62,658 bases of DNA. Source: Clarireedia homoeocarpa. Its lineage: Eukaryota > Ascomycota > Leotiomycetes > Helotiales > Rutstroemiaceae. The stretch covers positions 50,617-113,274 of the forward strand of contig LNKV01000098.1 in assembly GCA_001465935.1 (NCBI GenBank). Reading direction: 5' to 3'. This document shows positions 43,901 through 51,500 of the stretch, piece after piece. Position numbers and translations under genes: made by a program. Positions within the stretch are counted from its first letter, which is position 1. Each line of letters begins with the position of its first letter. The notes under the pieces are model-generated. The model did no database searches and was not told the origin of the DNA. It saw only the letters and a program-made list of their open reading frames with translations.

Positions 43901-46900
43901 ATGCTCACCATTCTTTAATACAAGGAAACAGAAGCGGAGCTTTATACGGTTTAGTAGCTACAGTAGTATTGGCTATAATCTTTACTGGCTTATTCTGAGT
44001 TTGTATACTTTTTTTCTGTGTAGGTTTTACCAATTGACACTTAAGTAATTATAATAGTCCGGACACTACAGCTAAACGGGTTTTCCCTGTAGTCTGTTTT
44101 CCTTCCCCCATGATTTCGCTTTTCCCCGCGCTACGCGGGGACAGGAGGAAAGAAATTAGGAGGGGTTTTCCGCTTCGCATCAATAGATTTTACACTACTA
44201 TAGTGGATGTAAAAGAACCGAAGCTTTCTCCTTATTGAGTTACGGGGTTTGTGGACGCAGAGGGGAGCTTTAGTTTGAAAGTGTCTAAAAGTAGTACCAC
44301 TCGTTCCGGTTGAAATGTTATACCTGAATTTCTAATAACTTTACATAGCAGGGACTTACTATTACTGAGAAAAATACATTCCTTTTTTGGTGTGGGTAGA
44401 GTGGGCGAACGTGAAGATAGAAATCAGGCATATTATAGCGTACAGTCTGCACGTGATATAGCTAACATCATTGTACCTCATTTTGATTTATACCCTTTAA
44501 TAACTCAAAAGAGGGCAGATTACCTTTTGTTTAAACAAGCCGTAAACATACTATTACAGGGCCAAGCACGATCTAGCCCTGAAGGAATCCAAAGTATTCT
44601 AAGTCTTAAGTATTCCATGAATAAAGGCTTATCTGACGTACTAAAAACTCACTTCCCTACCGTCTTACCTCTTCCTCGTCCAGTAGTAAGTGAGCAAGCC
44701 ATCCGGGATCCTAATTGATTAACCGGTTTTGTAGATGGAGAGGGGTTTTTTTATGTCAAATCGCTAAAAAACCCAAGGTATTCAACAGGCTTTAGCATTA
44801 GCTTGGCTTTCTCCGTATTTCAACATGTAAGGGATGAGGCTTTATTAACAAAAATAATTGATTACTTAGATTGTGGTAGACTTGAGAAGGCCTTAACAAG
44901 ACCAGATGGAGTTAATTTCACTGTAAATAAGTTTAGTGACATTAAAGAAAAGGTAATTCCTTTTTTCCTAAATTGTCCTTTACAAGGTGTAAAATATAGG
45001 GATTACTTAGATTTTGTTAAGGTAGCTAAGATTATAGAGGTTAAAGGTCATTTAACTGTCGAGGGTATTAATAAGATAAATTCTTTAAAATCTGGGATGA
45101 ATAGCTGTAGAATTCATAATTAATTACGAGTAGGTGTTTTACTTTTTTCTTTTTTATTTTAAGGGCCTGCTTTGCAAGCCACATATTTTTATTTACATAA
45201 TTATTTCAGATAAGAAAAAAAAGAAAAAAAGTAGCCAGCAAAAAAGTATATTACATAGGCCTTTGTTTAATCTTATGCCTAAAACAATTAATAGGCTATT
45301 AATTTTTAGGTAGGAAGTTAGGCAAATAAACAAAGTTAATTGCATGGAAATCTTGTAATCTATTGGACTGAGTGGTGAAATTACTGGAAATACAATTTAG
45401 ACAGGTAGAGTGTTAATTAATCTAATAGCAAGACAATATGCAGCCAATCCTTATTAAATCTAACAGATAATTTTTAAAAAGGTAGGTTCAACGACTCGTA
45501 AATAGGATAATATAATTTAGCACTCTTGTGCTTTTTATTCACTGTCTATTTTAATAGGGCTGGGCCGGCAAAAAAATACCAGCCCTATTAAAATAGACAG
45601 CAGTTTTTTTAACTCAGGGGTACTGACCCACAGGTCTTATGCTTTTTTATCTTATTTATTTAAAAACTTTGGTGTATATATAACGATATTATTATACACA
45701 TTATATAGTCTGAACAGTAATGAAAATTACTGAAACTAAGGATTAAATGCCTTAGTTTAACAATATTGTACAAGGGGTAGAATATACTGTTTCTTCATTC
45801 ACTATAAGTGATGGTGCTTTTGGATCATGTTTCTATTTCGGTACCGGCTTCCACGGGTACAATTCAAATCTATTACTTAAACCTAAACAAAATTATATTT
45901 CTACCACTACAGATTTATCAGCTAAACTTCACCCATACTGAGTAACAGGTTTCTCTGATGGGGAAGGATCCTTTAGTGTAAGATTTACCAAAAACTCTCA
46001 AAGAAAGTCAGGTTGGCGTGTATCACCCATATTTGCTATAGAGTTACATGTTAGAGATTTAAAGTTATTGGAACGAATACAAGCTTTTTTTGGTGTGGGT
46101 ATAGTTACTGTGCGTAAAACCCGTAATGCTGCGGTTTATACTGTACAATCTTTTAATGATTTGACTGATATCATTATTCCCCATTTTGAGCAATATCCTT
46201 TAATAAGTAAAAAACAAGCAGATTTCTTGTTATTCAAATCTATAGTAAGTTTGTTAAATAGAAAAGAACAATCTACGTTAGAAGGAATTCAAAAAATTGT
46301 TAACTACAGAGCTTCTATGAATTTAGGTTTATCAGTATTACTTAAAAAAGCATTTCCTAATACTATAGCTGTGCCAAGACCTTTGGTTAATTTTAACGGA
46401 ATACCTGACCCTAACTGACTAACAGGATTTATAGACGGGGAAGGTTGTTTCCATATAGGATTAAAAAAAAGCTCTCTTTATGCTGTAGGATATCAGGTAA
46501 AAATCTCTTTTTCAGTATCTCAACACTCACGAGATGAGGTTTTATTAAGTGAATTTATTACTTATTTAGATAGTGGAACTATTGAAAAGGCTAGTACAAG
46601 ACCAAATGGTGTAGTGTATATCGTATATAAATATAGTAAAATATCTGAGAATATTATTCCTTTTTTTGATAAATACCCTTTACAAGGAACCAAGTTTTTA
46701 GATTATAAAGATTTTTGTAAAATCGCAGACCTAATAGGGGAAAAATCTCATTTAACTGTTGAAGGTTTAAATGAGATTCGTTTAATTAGAGCTGGCATGA
46801 ATAATGGTAGAAATAATATTTAGTTTTGTATGTTTTAGTTTTACATGTAGCCCCTATTATATCAGTATAATACATGACATCTTTCTTGCTATGGGTCCAA

Positions 46901-47510
46901 ACCATAGACATATTTTAGATTGATGTATTAATATATTGATATATAGTAAAAAAGATAAATTGCTTGGAACCCCTTATAATTTATTTGGTTAAATTAAGGA
47001 CAATAAGCAGCCAATTATATATTAAGCATAGTTTTCCTTTTGTACGTCTTCTTGCTGTGGTCCCTCCCCTTTGGGAGGGGTAAACCAAGAAGCAGAAGCT
47101 GCCTATTCTATAATAAATATTTAAAAATAAAAAGTCTAGCCATACATATAATATATAACGGTTCAACGACTAGCAGGCTAACTGTCAGTGTATTTTTTAA
47201 TACTTTTAAAGACGAGTTGGAAAACCCTGCCACGAAAACTTTACCTAATGTATGACCAAAGTGTATACATTAATGATATAGTCTAAACAAGAACGTGAGT
47301 TCTTGAAATAAGGATAAAGAGCCTTATGTTAACATATTTGTACATGTAATGATCGGTACTGCATTTATCGCTGTGGGTTTGTGACGTGTTTTAGCCTACC
47401 ACTCTACAGACAATCATCATTTGGGATTGGAGTCAAGTATACTTTACTGGCACTTTGTAGATGTGGTATGGCTTTTTTTGTACGTTTCTATCTATTATTG
47501 GGGGTCATAG
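31966..47510 (+). CDS. cox3: Cytochrome c oxidase subunit 3
   Basis: Seven-helix subunit of complex IV. Exons: 31966-32076, 34950-35057, 37538-37651, 39194-39262, 42084-42109, 43869-43990, 45769-45858 and 47341-47510; 269 residues. Joined text includes RSNFQAHPFHLVSPSPWP, MSFWWRDVISEGTYLGNHT, EALFFLAIFWAFFHSALSPT, FELPLLNTVILLSSGVTVTY, VEYTVSSFTISDGAFGS, FGTGFHGLHVMIGTAF and HFVDVVWLFLYVSIYYWGS, the normal C-terminus. Exon 5 is only 26 nt. Every junction keeps U before the intron and G at its end. A different frame overlaps the last 43 bases (see 47468). Confidence 0.95.
32077..33180 (+). CDS. LAGLIDADG endonuclease 1 of cox3 intron 1 (fused to exon 1 frame)
   Basis: Open in frame from cox3 exon 1. 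First motif HYLAGLIEADGTIITPK near 32371, second WFAGFIDGDGHFSVRA near 32743, and a C-terminal part NSILINYLEKYRLFSTKFLD to NRMNDKRTVFYWDHLNSF. The frame does not stop there but runs on into a second LAGLIDADG protein. An alternative C-terminus for this protein lies separately at 34554-34784, so the present C-terminus looks newly acquired. The fused product could be one long polypeptide; whether it is cleaved is unknown. Confidence 0.85.
33828..33911. repeat. A/T palindrome, family F
   Basis: T-runs, ACAATATTTAATTATTATAG, then TATAAATAT and A-runs; inserted in the second LAGLIDADG motif. A reversed relative is at 61802-61885. Confidence 0.8.
34012..34101 (+). repeat. Palindromic element family A
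   Basis: Forward copy in endonuclease 2 of cox3 intron 1, ending AATAGG before AGAGATTTTC. Confidence 0.9.
34554..34784 (+). pseudogene. Displaced C-terminal part of a LAGLIDADG endonuclease
   Basis: Reads SNYLAKYPLFSSKHLNYLDF to EGMNNKRTLFFWNHLRDFYK, matching the C-terminal part of endonuclease 1 of this intron (INYLEKYRLFSTKFLDYKD, NRMNDKRTVFYWDHL) but different in sequence. It has no N-terminal part of its own. Best explained as the original end of endonuclease 1, pushed downstream when a module carrying a new end plus endonuclease 2 was inserted. Confidence 0.75.
35058..35380 (+). pseudogene. Acidic reading frame following cox3 exon 2, unknown
   Basis: The exon frame continues as LCTFSLIHMLASDLL...VLAGKSTATSEEIEDKKRN, then TAA (35187). 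A different frame directly after it reads ELEENREERKIVDEEDTRDG...SAEELSQWDELIDLGKKTIA and stops near 35380. Together they look like one strongly acidic helical tail broken by a small shift near the A-run. Similar acidic tails follow cob, cox3 and nad3 in this window. No family recognised. Confidence 0.45.
35406..35500. repeat. A/T palindrome, family C (reverse)
   Basis: Contains ATTAATAAATATTTATTTAT and AAAAAGTTAATTTATTGATT between T and A runs. Confidence 0.8.
35907..35962. repeat. GC hairpin nested in an older copy of itself
   Basis: Perfect GCGAAGCGACTCCTC hairpin, flanked by CTCCCCTCTACCTCCTCATA and ACTAGTTGAGGTGGAGTAGG, the two halves of a decayed copy. The insertion point is the centre of the older palindrome. 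Confidence 0.85.
36009..36092. repeat. A/T palindrome, family C
   Basis: TTTAATCAATAAATTAACTT core between T-run and A-run. Confidence 0.8.
36130..36218 (+). repeat. Palindromic element family A
   Basis: Forward copy between CACTTG and AGAAAAATAAG in cox3 intron 2, outside any visible coding frame. Confidence 0.88.
36352..37292 (+). pseudogene. LAGLIDADG endonuclease of cox3 intron 2, interrupted by a palindrome
   Basis: First motif YYIAGLIEGDGSIIVRK near 36380, RYSVTNADAVINIINLVNG, second motif WLAGFIDTDGHFSIKL near 36733, then KVENSPLF where a family C palindrome (36953-37044) follows. Past it, HYIITSYLTKYPLMSSKHLD to SMNNSRTEYTWDHLNNFYN ends at 37292. Similar to endonuclease 1 of cox3 intron 1. 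No early ATG is evident. The frame changes across the insert. Confidence 0.82.
36953..37044. repeat. A/T palindrome, family C (reverse)
   Basis: T-runs, ATTAATAAATATTTATTTAT, AAAAAGTTAATTGATTAATA, A-runs; interrupts the intron 2 endonuclease. Confidence 0.82.
37733..39010 (+). CDS. LAGLIDADG endonuclease of cox3 intron 3
   Basis: 425 residues; N-terminal 60 residues are read from the ribozyme core itself (NRGSKPDSYISVKEQRVDG). First motif ITGFTDGEGCFFVGVSP near residue 123, RVYALEDLKVIIHHFDKYPL, second motif LAGFTDAEGCFFVALKK near residue 301, and the terminal KGGMNKSRLY. The one member of its family in this window that has no palindrome or frame break. A GC-rich piece (about 38552-38602, FGRRLRRLKPGRGPG) is inserted in frame between the halves. 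Good candidate for an active enzyme. Confidence 0.9.
39079..39161. repeat. A/T palindrome, family C
   Basis: TATCAATAAATTAACTTTTT core, close to the 3' end of cox3 intron 3. Confidence 0.8.
39973..42067 (+). pseudogene. LAGLIDADG endonuclease split by a GIY-YIG cassette
   Basis: First part: EDYAILYGLILGDLYISRK (motif near 40105), HEQYLNHLFEKFNYLC, IVPLNISSLLTEKSLAY. Second part from about 41842: MDDGDNHRSGYILNTSGF to KPHFHSSMLYKIN, with small frame changes near 41990. The protein is cut between LAY and MDDG, the same place as in the last cob intron. Start not identified (frame open from 39973, no early ATG). Confidence 0.78.
40836..41762 (+). CDS. GIY-YIG homing endonuclease nested in a LAGLIDADG gene
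   Basis: About 308 codons. RSGVYLWVNISNNNCYVGSS is the GIY-YIG pair; ALLKYGYSGFRLYILEYC and NREQYYIDLLKPEYNILRT follow; the end has a NUMOD1-like SIRQAADAIGCSHSSIVLA. A helical 95-residue segment precedes the nuclease domain. The first frame codon is not ATG (TTG near 40836; first ATG about 40980), so the start is uncertain. Same architecture as 6410-7207. Intact. Confidence 0.82.
42195..43559 (+). CDS. LAGLIDADG endonuclease of cox3 intron 5
   Basis: 454 residues from ATG 42195; frame open back into exon 5. First motif WLSGFTDAEGTFMIVSL near residue 38, second LLGFIEGDGSFSLSRN near residue 183, then a C-terminal domain with HLSDGRELDINTKK and a helix-turn-helix-like end SAKEIGVGFNTLKRQL. 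A C/G-rich element (43347-43401) is inserted in frame as SSPPPHPYRERGAPPQ plus a Gly run. Otherwise undamaged; the nad6 intron 2 relative carries two palindromes. Confidence 0.88.
43347..43401. repeat. CCCCCTCACCC/GGGGGG hairpin element
   Basis: C-rich arm, AGGGAGAGGGGGGCCCCCCC centre, G-run arm. A second copy lies at 51272-51330 in another endonuclease. Confidence 0.85.
44110..45123 (+). CDS. LAGLIDADG endonuclease of cox3 intron 6
   Basis: Frame continuous with exon 6 from 43990; first internal ATG at 44110. First motif WVTGFVDAEGSFSLKVSK near 44240, SFFGVGRVGEREDRNQAYY, second motif WLTGFVDGEGFFYVKSLKN near 44718, terminal LKSGMNSCRIHN. A CCCCGCGCTACGCGGGG hairpin (about 44123-44139) is read in frame near the N-terminus. 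About 337 residues. No lesion seen. Confidence 0.88.
45144..45236. repeat. A/T palindrome with GC core
   Basis: TTTTTTCTTTTTT arm, GGGCCTGCTTTGCAAGCC centre, AAAAAAAAGAAAAAAAG arm; only one copy seen in full. Confidence 0.7.
45542..45600. repeat. Perfect 22-bp hairpin
   Basis: CTGTCTATTTTAATAGGGCT(GG) pairs exactly with its complement at 45579-45600 around a CCGGCAAAAAAATA loop; within the core region of cox3 intron 6. Confidence 0.92.
45859..46823 (+). CDS. LAGLIDADG endonuclease of cox3 intron 7
   Basis: Read in frame from exon 7 (YNSNLLLKPKQNYIS). First motif WVTGFSDGEGSFSVRFTKN near 45940, AFFGVGIVTVRKTRNAAVY, second motif WLTGFIDGEGCFHIGLKK near 46416, terminal RAGMNNGRNNI. About 320 residues, no breaks, no inserts. 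No ATG precedes the first motif, so it probably depends on translation through the exon, as is common for group I intron proteins. Confidence 0.88.
45859..47340 (+). mobile_element. Group I intron 7 of cox3
   Basis: Between GTGFHG and LHVMIGT. Core after the gene: AAATTGCTTGGAACCCC (about 46957), GGTTCAACGACTAGCAGG (about 47159) and ATGATATAGTCTAAAC (about 47272). Confidence 0.88.
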
Positions 47511-48058
47511 TATTATCTTATTTTGTACTTACAGGTAATAAAAGAAGTTACGAGGATATATCCTCTGACAACCCTGTAGGTAGTGATAATGAAGGGGATA
47601 ATGATAAAACACCTACTAATGAGAAAGATTGTGAGGAGGGGGACGTTACACCTAACGAGACTGTGAACGACATATCTGATATGAAGCATACTCTTAAGGA
47701 AGTAAAACGTGCGCTAAGAGGGGGTCATGTGGATAATAAGTCTTTAAAGGACATAAAAGAAGAATATTCTTCTTTTTTTGATGAAGAAAGTGGGAATACC
47801 ACTGATCAGGAAGCCTTAAAAGATATAAAGGAATATCTTGAAGGGGAACTTTCTGAATCTTTAGGTAGAGCATCTTTAGCTGGTCTTAGTAAGGCCTTAG
47901 ATGAAATAGCTAAAGCATCAAATAAGGAATCTTCTCCTGAAGCTTCGGAGGAACCGGAAAAAAAAAAGGCAAAACCTTCAGATGGTTTAAGTCCTGTAGA
48001 TTGAACTGTAGAACAACAAAGTACAGAGATGGCTAATCCTTCTGATGACCTAGAGTAA
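47468..48058 (+). CDS. Acidic membrane-anchored frame overlapping the cox3 end
   Basis: ATG 47468 opens in another frame inside the last cox3 codons: MAFFVRFYLLLGVIVLSYFV is one likely membrane helix, followed by a very acidic, helical domain (SSDNPVGSDNEGDNDKTP; LKDIKEYLEGELSESLG; AKASNKESSPEASEEPEKKK) to DDLE, 196 residues. It overlaps cox3 by 43 bases, so either it starts internally or cox3 ribosomes shift frame. No family recognised. Codon use looks like its neighbours. Confidence 0.55.
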
Positions 48059-48193
48059 TTGTTTCATTGGATATTTGTTATGATATTATATGCCTTTTGT
48101 TTTGCATTATAGTAAGGCTCTTATTTAATTTTATATTAAATAAATTTAAAGCGTTAGGGTAAGGTTCCTATATACCTATATAATAGGTATATA

Positions 48194-48265
48194 GAGACCT
48201 TAATTTAATGGTAAAATACTAGACTTTTAATCTTTGTTATAAGGGTTCGAATCCCTTAGGTCTTA
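48194..48265 (+). tRNA. trnK: tRNA-Lys(UUU)
   Basis: Acceptor GAGACCT/AGGTCTT, D stem ATTT/AAAT, anticodon loop CTTTTAA (TTT), T stem AAGGG/CCCTT, discriminator A. The anticodon stem has two mismatched pairs at its top, so confidence is lower. Confidence 0.8.
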
Positions 48266-48389
48266 CTACCATTATATTCTAATAGTAATATGACTATAAT
48301 AATATAATATATATTATTATATAGTATAGTGATTTGGTGCGAAGCTCCCCCCCCCGTATACTACTTTTTATAATTACTAAAAGTATATA

Positions 48390-48469
48390 GGAAAAGTTGT
48401 TATTGGTAAAACAAGATATTTGCTAAATATTGTGTTCTACACCTGGATGTTCGAATCATCTCTTTTCCG
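48390..48469 (+). tRNA. trnS: tRNA-Ser(GCU)
   Basis: Acceptor GGAAAAG/CTTTTCC, D stem GTT/AAC, anticodon stem GATAT/ATATT with loop TTGCTAA (GCT), variable arm GTGTTCTACAC, T stem GGATG/CATCT, discriminator G. Confidence 0.9.
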
Positions 48470-48508
48470 AAATTATAATGGTTATAAACAATATATTATA
48501 ATTTTTTT

Positions 48509-48579
48509 AAGAGCATAGTTTAAAGGTAAAACTTGAAGCTCCAAACTTCACATTCTCAGTTCAAATCTGAGTGTTCTTG
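48509..48579 (+). tRNA. trnW: tRNA with CCA anticodon, Trp by sequence
   Basis: Acceptor AAGAGCA/TGTTCTT, D stem GTTT/AAAC, anticodon stem TGAAG/CTTCA with loop CTCCAAA, T stem CTCAG/CTGAG, discriminator G. Positions 34-36 read CCA, which pairs with UGG only. Mitochondria reading TGA as Trp normally have UCA here. Confidence 0.85.
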
Positions 48580-51500
48580 ATGTTAATATTTTCTATTTTA
48601 TTTTTATTATTATCAAATGCCGTGACTTTAAGACGAGATAAATCTATACTTTTCAGTAGAGTGGCTATTATAGTTTTACTTTACTCTTCTCTAATTGCTT
48701 TTAATTGCTTATACTTTGCGTGTTTAGAAAGTGGTATTGGTTTATATGGAGGTTTATTTCATGATACAACTACAACACATGTTTTTCATATTTTTATCTT
48801 TTTAATCAGTGCAGCTATTTTACAATTAACAGCATTTTACCCTAGAAAAGTCTGAATAGCAGAATATTCTTCTATAAGCAAATTTTTCTTATATAACTTT
48901 CTTTACTATAGATCCAAAATAGTTAATAAAATGGGTGAACAATTTAAAATAATTGAATACCCTGTCTGGTGATTTGGGAAATTGCCAATATTATGGGGAA
49001 AACTGCCAAACTCCGGGGACCTCCTAAAGCTTCTGGTTCCAAATCTGGTTGAATTATACCGTGGTGGCTGAACTAATCACTCAGGTACGGAAACAAGTCA
49101 GAAGATATATGAAAATATAATGGAATATCGCGGATCTAAATCAGATAGCTACATATCTGAAAAAGAGCAACGAGTAGATGGTAGTTGATCCACTGGACCA
49201 CACCCAGTGAATCTAAGGTATACTCTAAGAGGGTCCGAAAGGATAACCTGACCTGGAATCCCTTCTAATCCTATTCTAAATAAACGGCTATATTCAACAA
49301 CTAATAATTCAAATAATAATATTATCCAACCAAAATTATCTACTATAGACGAAGGTAGTTTAAACCCTTGGTTCGTAACAGGGTTTATAGACGGGGATGG
49401 TTCATTTGCTGTTTCTATTGCTAAGAAAAAATCCGGTATAGGCTGAAAAATTCAACACATATTAACTATAGGGTTAGATCAAAAAGATCTATATCTTTTG
49501 GTCCAAATTAAAGCTTTCTTTAAAGTAGGTAAGATTTATACTAGTAAAAGAGGGATAATTTATTATACCGTAGGTTCTACAAAAGACTTAATAAAATATA
49601 TCTTACCTCATTTTGACAAATATCCTTTAGCTACTGCTAAATTAAAAGATTATTTGGTATTTAAGAAAATAATTCTTCTTGTCTCCCCTCTGCGAAGCGA
49701 CTCCTCATACCTCCCCTCTGCGAAGCGACTCCTCAATTAATTGAGGAGTCGCTTCGCAGAGGGGAGACTAATTGAGGAGTCGCTTCGCAGAGGGGAGGTG
49801 GAAAAAGGAGAACATAATTCCTTACCAGGTTTATTAAAAATCTTCTCACTAAGGGCTATTTTAAACAAAGGGTTACCGGGTATAATAAAAACCGAATTTC
49901 CTGATATTATCCCTGCTATTCTAATACCTGCGGAGGAATTTAAGATATCCTCTGACTTTAATCCTCATTGGTTATCGGGATTTATAACTGCAGTTTAAAA
50001 AAAAAAAAAAAAAAAAAAACAATTGTAAATTTTTGTTTATTATTATTTTTATTTTTATTTTTTTTTTTCTTTTTTTTTTTTAGTCTTTCTTTATTTCTCT
50101 TTATAATAATGATAAAAGAAAAGCTGGGTACGCAGTAAGTCTAGTTTTTAGTTTAAGTCAACATATTAAAGATATAGAGTTACTAGAAAGACTTGCTAAA
50201 TACTTAAAATGTGGTAGAATCAGTGAAGCCAGTAATCGTGAAACAGCTGAATGAATTATCAGCAGTGCAAAGCACGGATGATATTAACCTAAAATTGATT
50301 CCATTCTTAACAAATTATACTCTTTCAGGAGTAAAACTATTAGATTTCGAGAGATTTAAAAAAGCGTCTATTTTAATAGAAAATAAAATGCACTTAACAC
50401 CAGTTTAAAAAAAAAGAAAAAAAAATAGAAATAAGAATAATAAATATATAAAAAATAAATTCTATTCTTTTTTTTTTCTTTTTTTTTTTAGAGTTACATT
50501 AATAAAAACTATTAAAGATGCAATGTATAATAGGTAATTTTGTTAATAGAAAGGTTAACCAGGTTTTAGTTAAATTATAAGGTTATAGTTGTATGCATAG
50601 ATTAAAAGTTAATTGTTTAGAATTTGTATGATAAATCCAGTTACTTCGTTAATTATATTATTTATTATAACAGGTGCAATATTTTTAGTGTCAACTAGTG
50701 ATTTAGTTTCTATCTTTTTATCTATAGAACTGCAAAGTTATGGGTTATATTTACTTAGTACATTGTATAGAAACTCAGAGTTAGCCACAAGCGGTGGTTT
50801 AACATACTTTTTATTAGGTGTTTGGCAATTTAGGACATTGCTTTTATGCCTCTTACTATCAAACTCCGGAGACACCCTAAAGCTTATGGTACCAAACTAT
50901 CGTCGAAAGGCTATTAGCGGCTGAACTAATAATTCAGGTATGGTAACAAGCCATATAATGAATGAAAACGAAATGGGTTATCGCGGATCTAAGTCAGTTA
51001 CAGATATCCAAAATTTCACAGGCCAAAATTCTGTAGCTGTAAAAGAGCAACGAGTAGACGGTAGTTGGTACTTCCCTGCAAAGCAGTACTTAAGGTGTAC
51101 TCTAATGGGTTTTGAGAGAAATTATCAAACCAGAGTCCTATCTAACCAAATAAGTGTAGCGAGATTTTATACTACCAAAGTTCAATGTCCTGCTACAGAC
51201 AATTCAAATATGTGCGCAATTAATCCTAACTGATTAACCGGTTTCGCAGATGGTGAAGGCTGTTTCTCCTACTCCCCCCCCCTCACCCTTGAGGGCGAGG
51301 GGGGCCCCCCCACAGGGGGGGGGGGGGGAGACGGGTATTTTCAAAAATAATAACAAAATAGGTTGACCTGCCGGCAGGTAAAATTAGGGTTTGAAATCTA
51401 TTTACATCTAAAGGATCAAGGTATTCTTGAGCAAATTAAAAATTACTTAGGTGTAGGTAATATTTATTATAAAGATATTTTAAATAAAGCTCAGTATCGT

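Larger units (their letters stand above)
43991..45768 (+). mobile_element. Group I intron 6 of cox3
   Basis: Between IFTGL and QGVEYTV. Core downstream of the gene: GTTAATTGCATGGAAATCTT (about 45337), GGTTCAACGACTCGTAAA (about 45483) and ATATAGTCTGAACAG (about 45702). Contains a G/C plus A/T palindrome (45144-45236) and a 22-bp perfect hairpin (45542-45600). Confidence 0.85.
49126..50522 (+). pseudogene. LAGLIDADG endonuclease of nad2 intron 1, disrupted
   Basis: WFVTGFIDGDGSFAVSIAKK (first motif, about 49372), LVQIKAFFKVGKIYTSKRG, then a nested GC hairpin insert (49682-49799) after KKIILLV, LPGLLKIFSLRAILNKGLPG, and WLSGFITA where a family E palindrome (49994-50083) cuts the second motif. 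It resumes KRKAGYAVSLVFSLSQHIKD, shows a frame change near 50220-50280, LSGVKLLDFERFKKASIL, and a family D palindrome (50402-50490) before VTLIKTIKDAMYNR. Multiply broken. Confidence 0.87.
48964..50648 (+). mobile_element. Group I intron 1 of nad2 (CCGGGGA family)
   Basis: After TACCCT. GATTTGGGAAATT guide, AAACTCCGGGGACCTCCTAA (about 49009), AATATCGCGGATCTAAATCAG (about 49123), GAAAAAGAGCAACGAGTAGA (about 49159), 3' end TATGATAAATCCAGTTACTTCG. Confidence 0.9.

Noticed and set aside
46825..46925. Possible extra cox3 exon (LHVAPIIS-like reading)
   Set aside because: It has stops and does not fit the protein; FHG joins directly to LHVMIGT across 45858/47341.
47511..48058. In-frame C-terminal extension of cox3
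   Set aside because: cox3 ends with YYWGS and TAG at 47508-47510; the acidic frame is in another phase and is listed separately.
9785..51330. Poly-C/poly-G runs as evidence of miscalled sequence
   Set aside because: They recur as structured hairpins at several places (43347, 51272), so they are real elements, although exact run lengths may be unreliable.
51272..51330. Same conserved peptide encoded by both CCCCCTCACCC elements
   Set aside because: The two copies are read in different frames in their hosts, unlike the 51-nt element.
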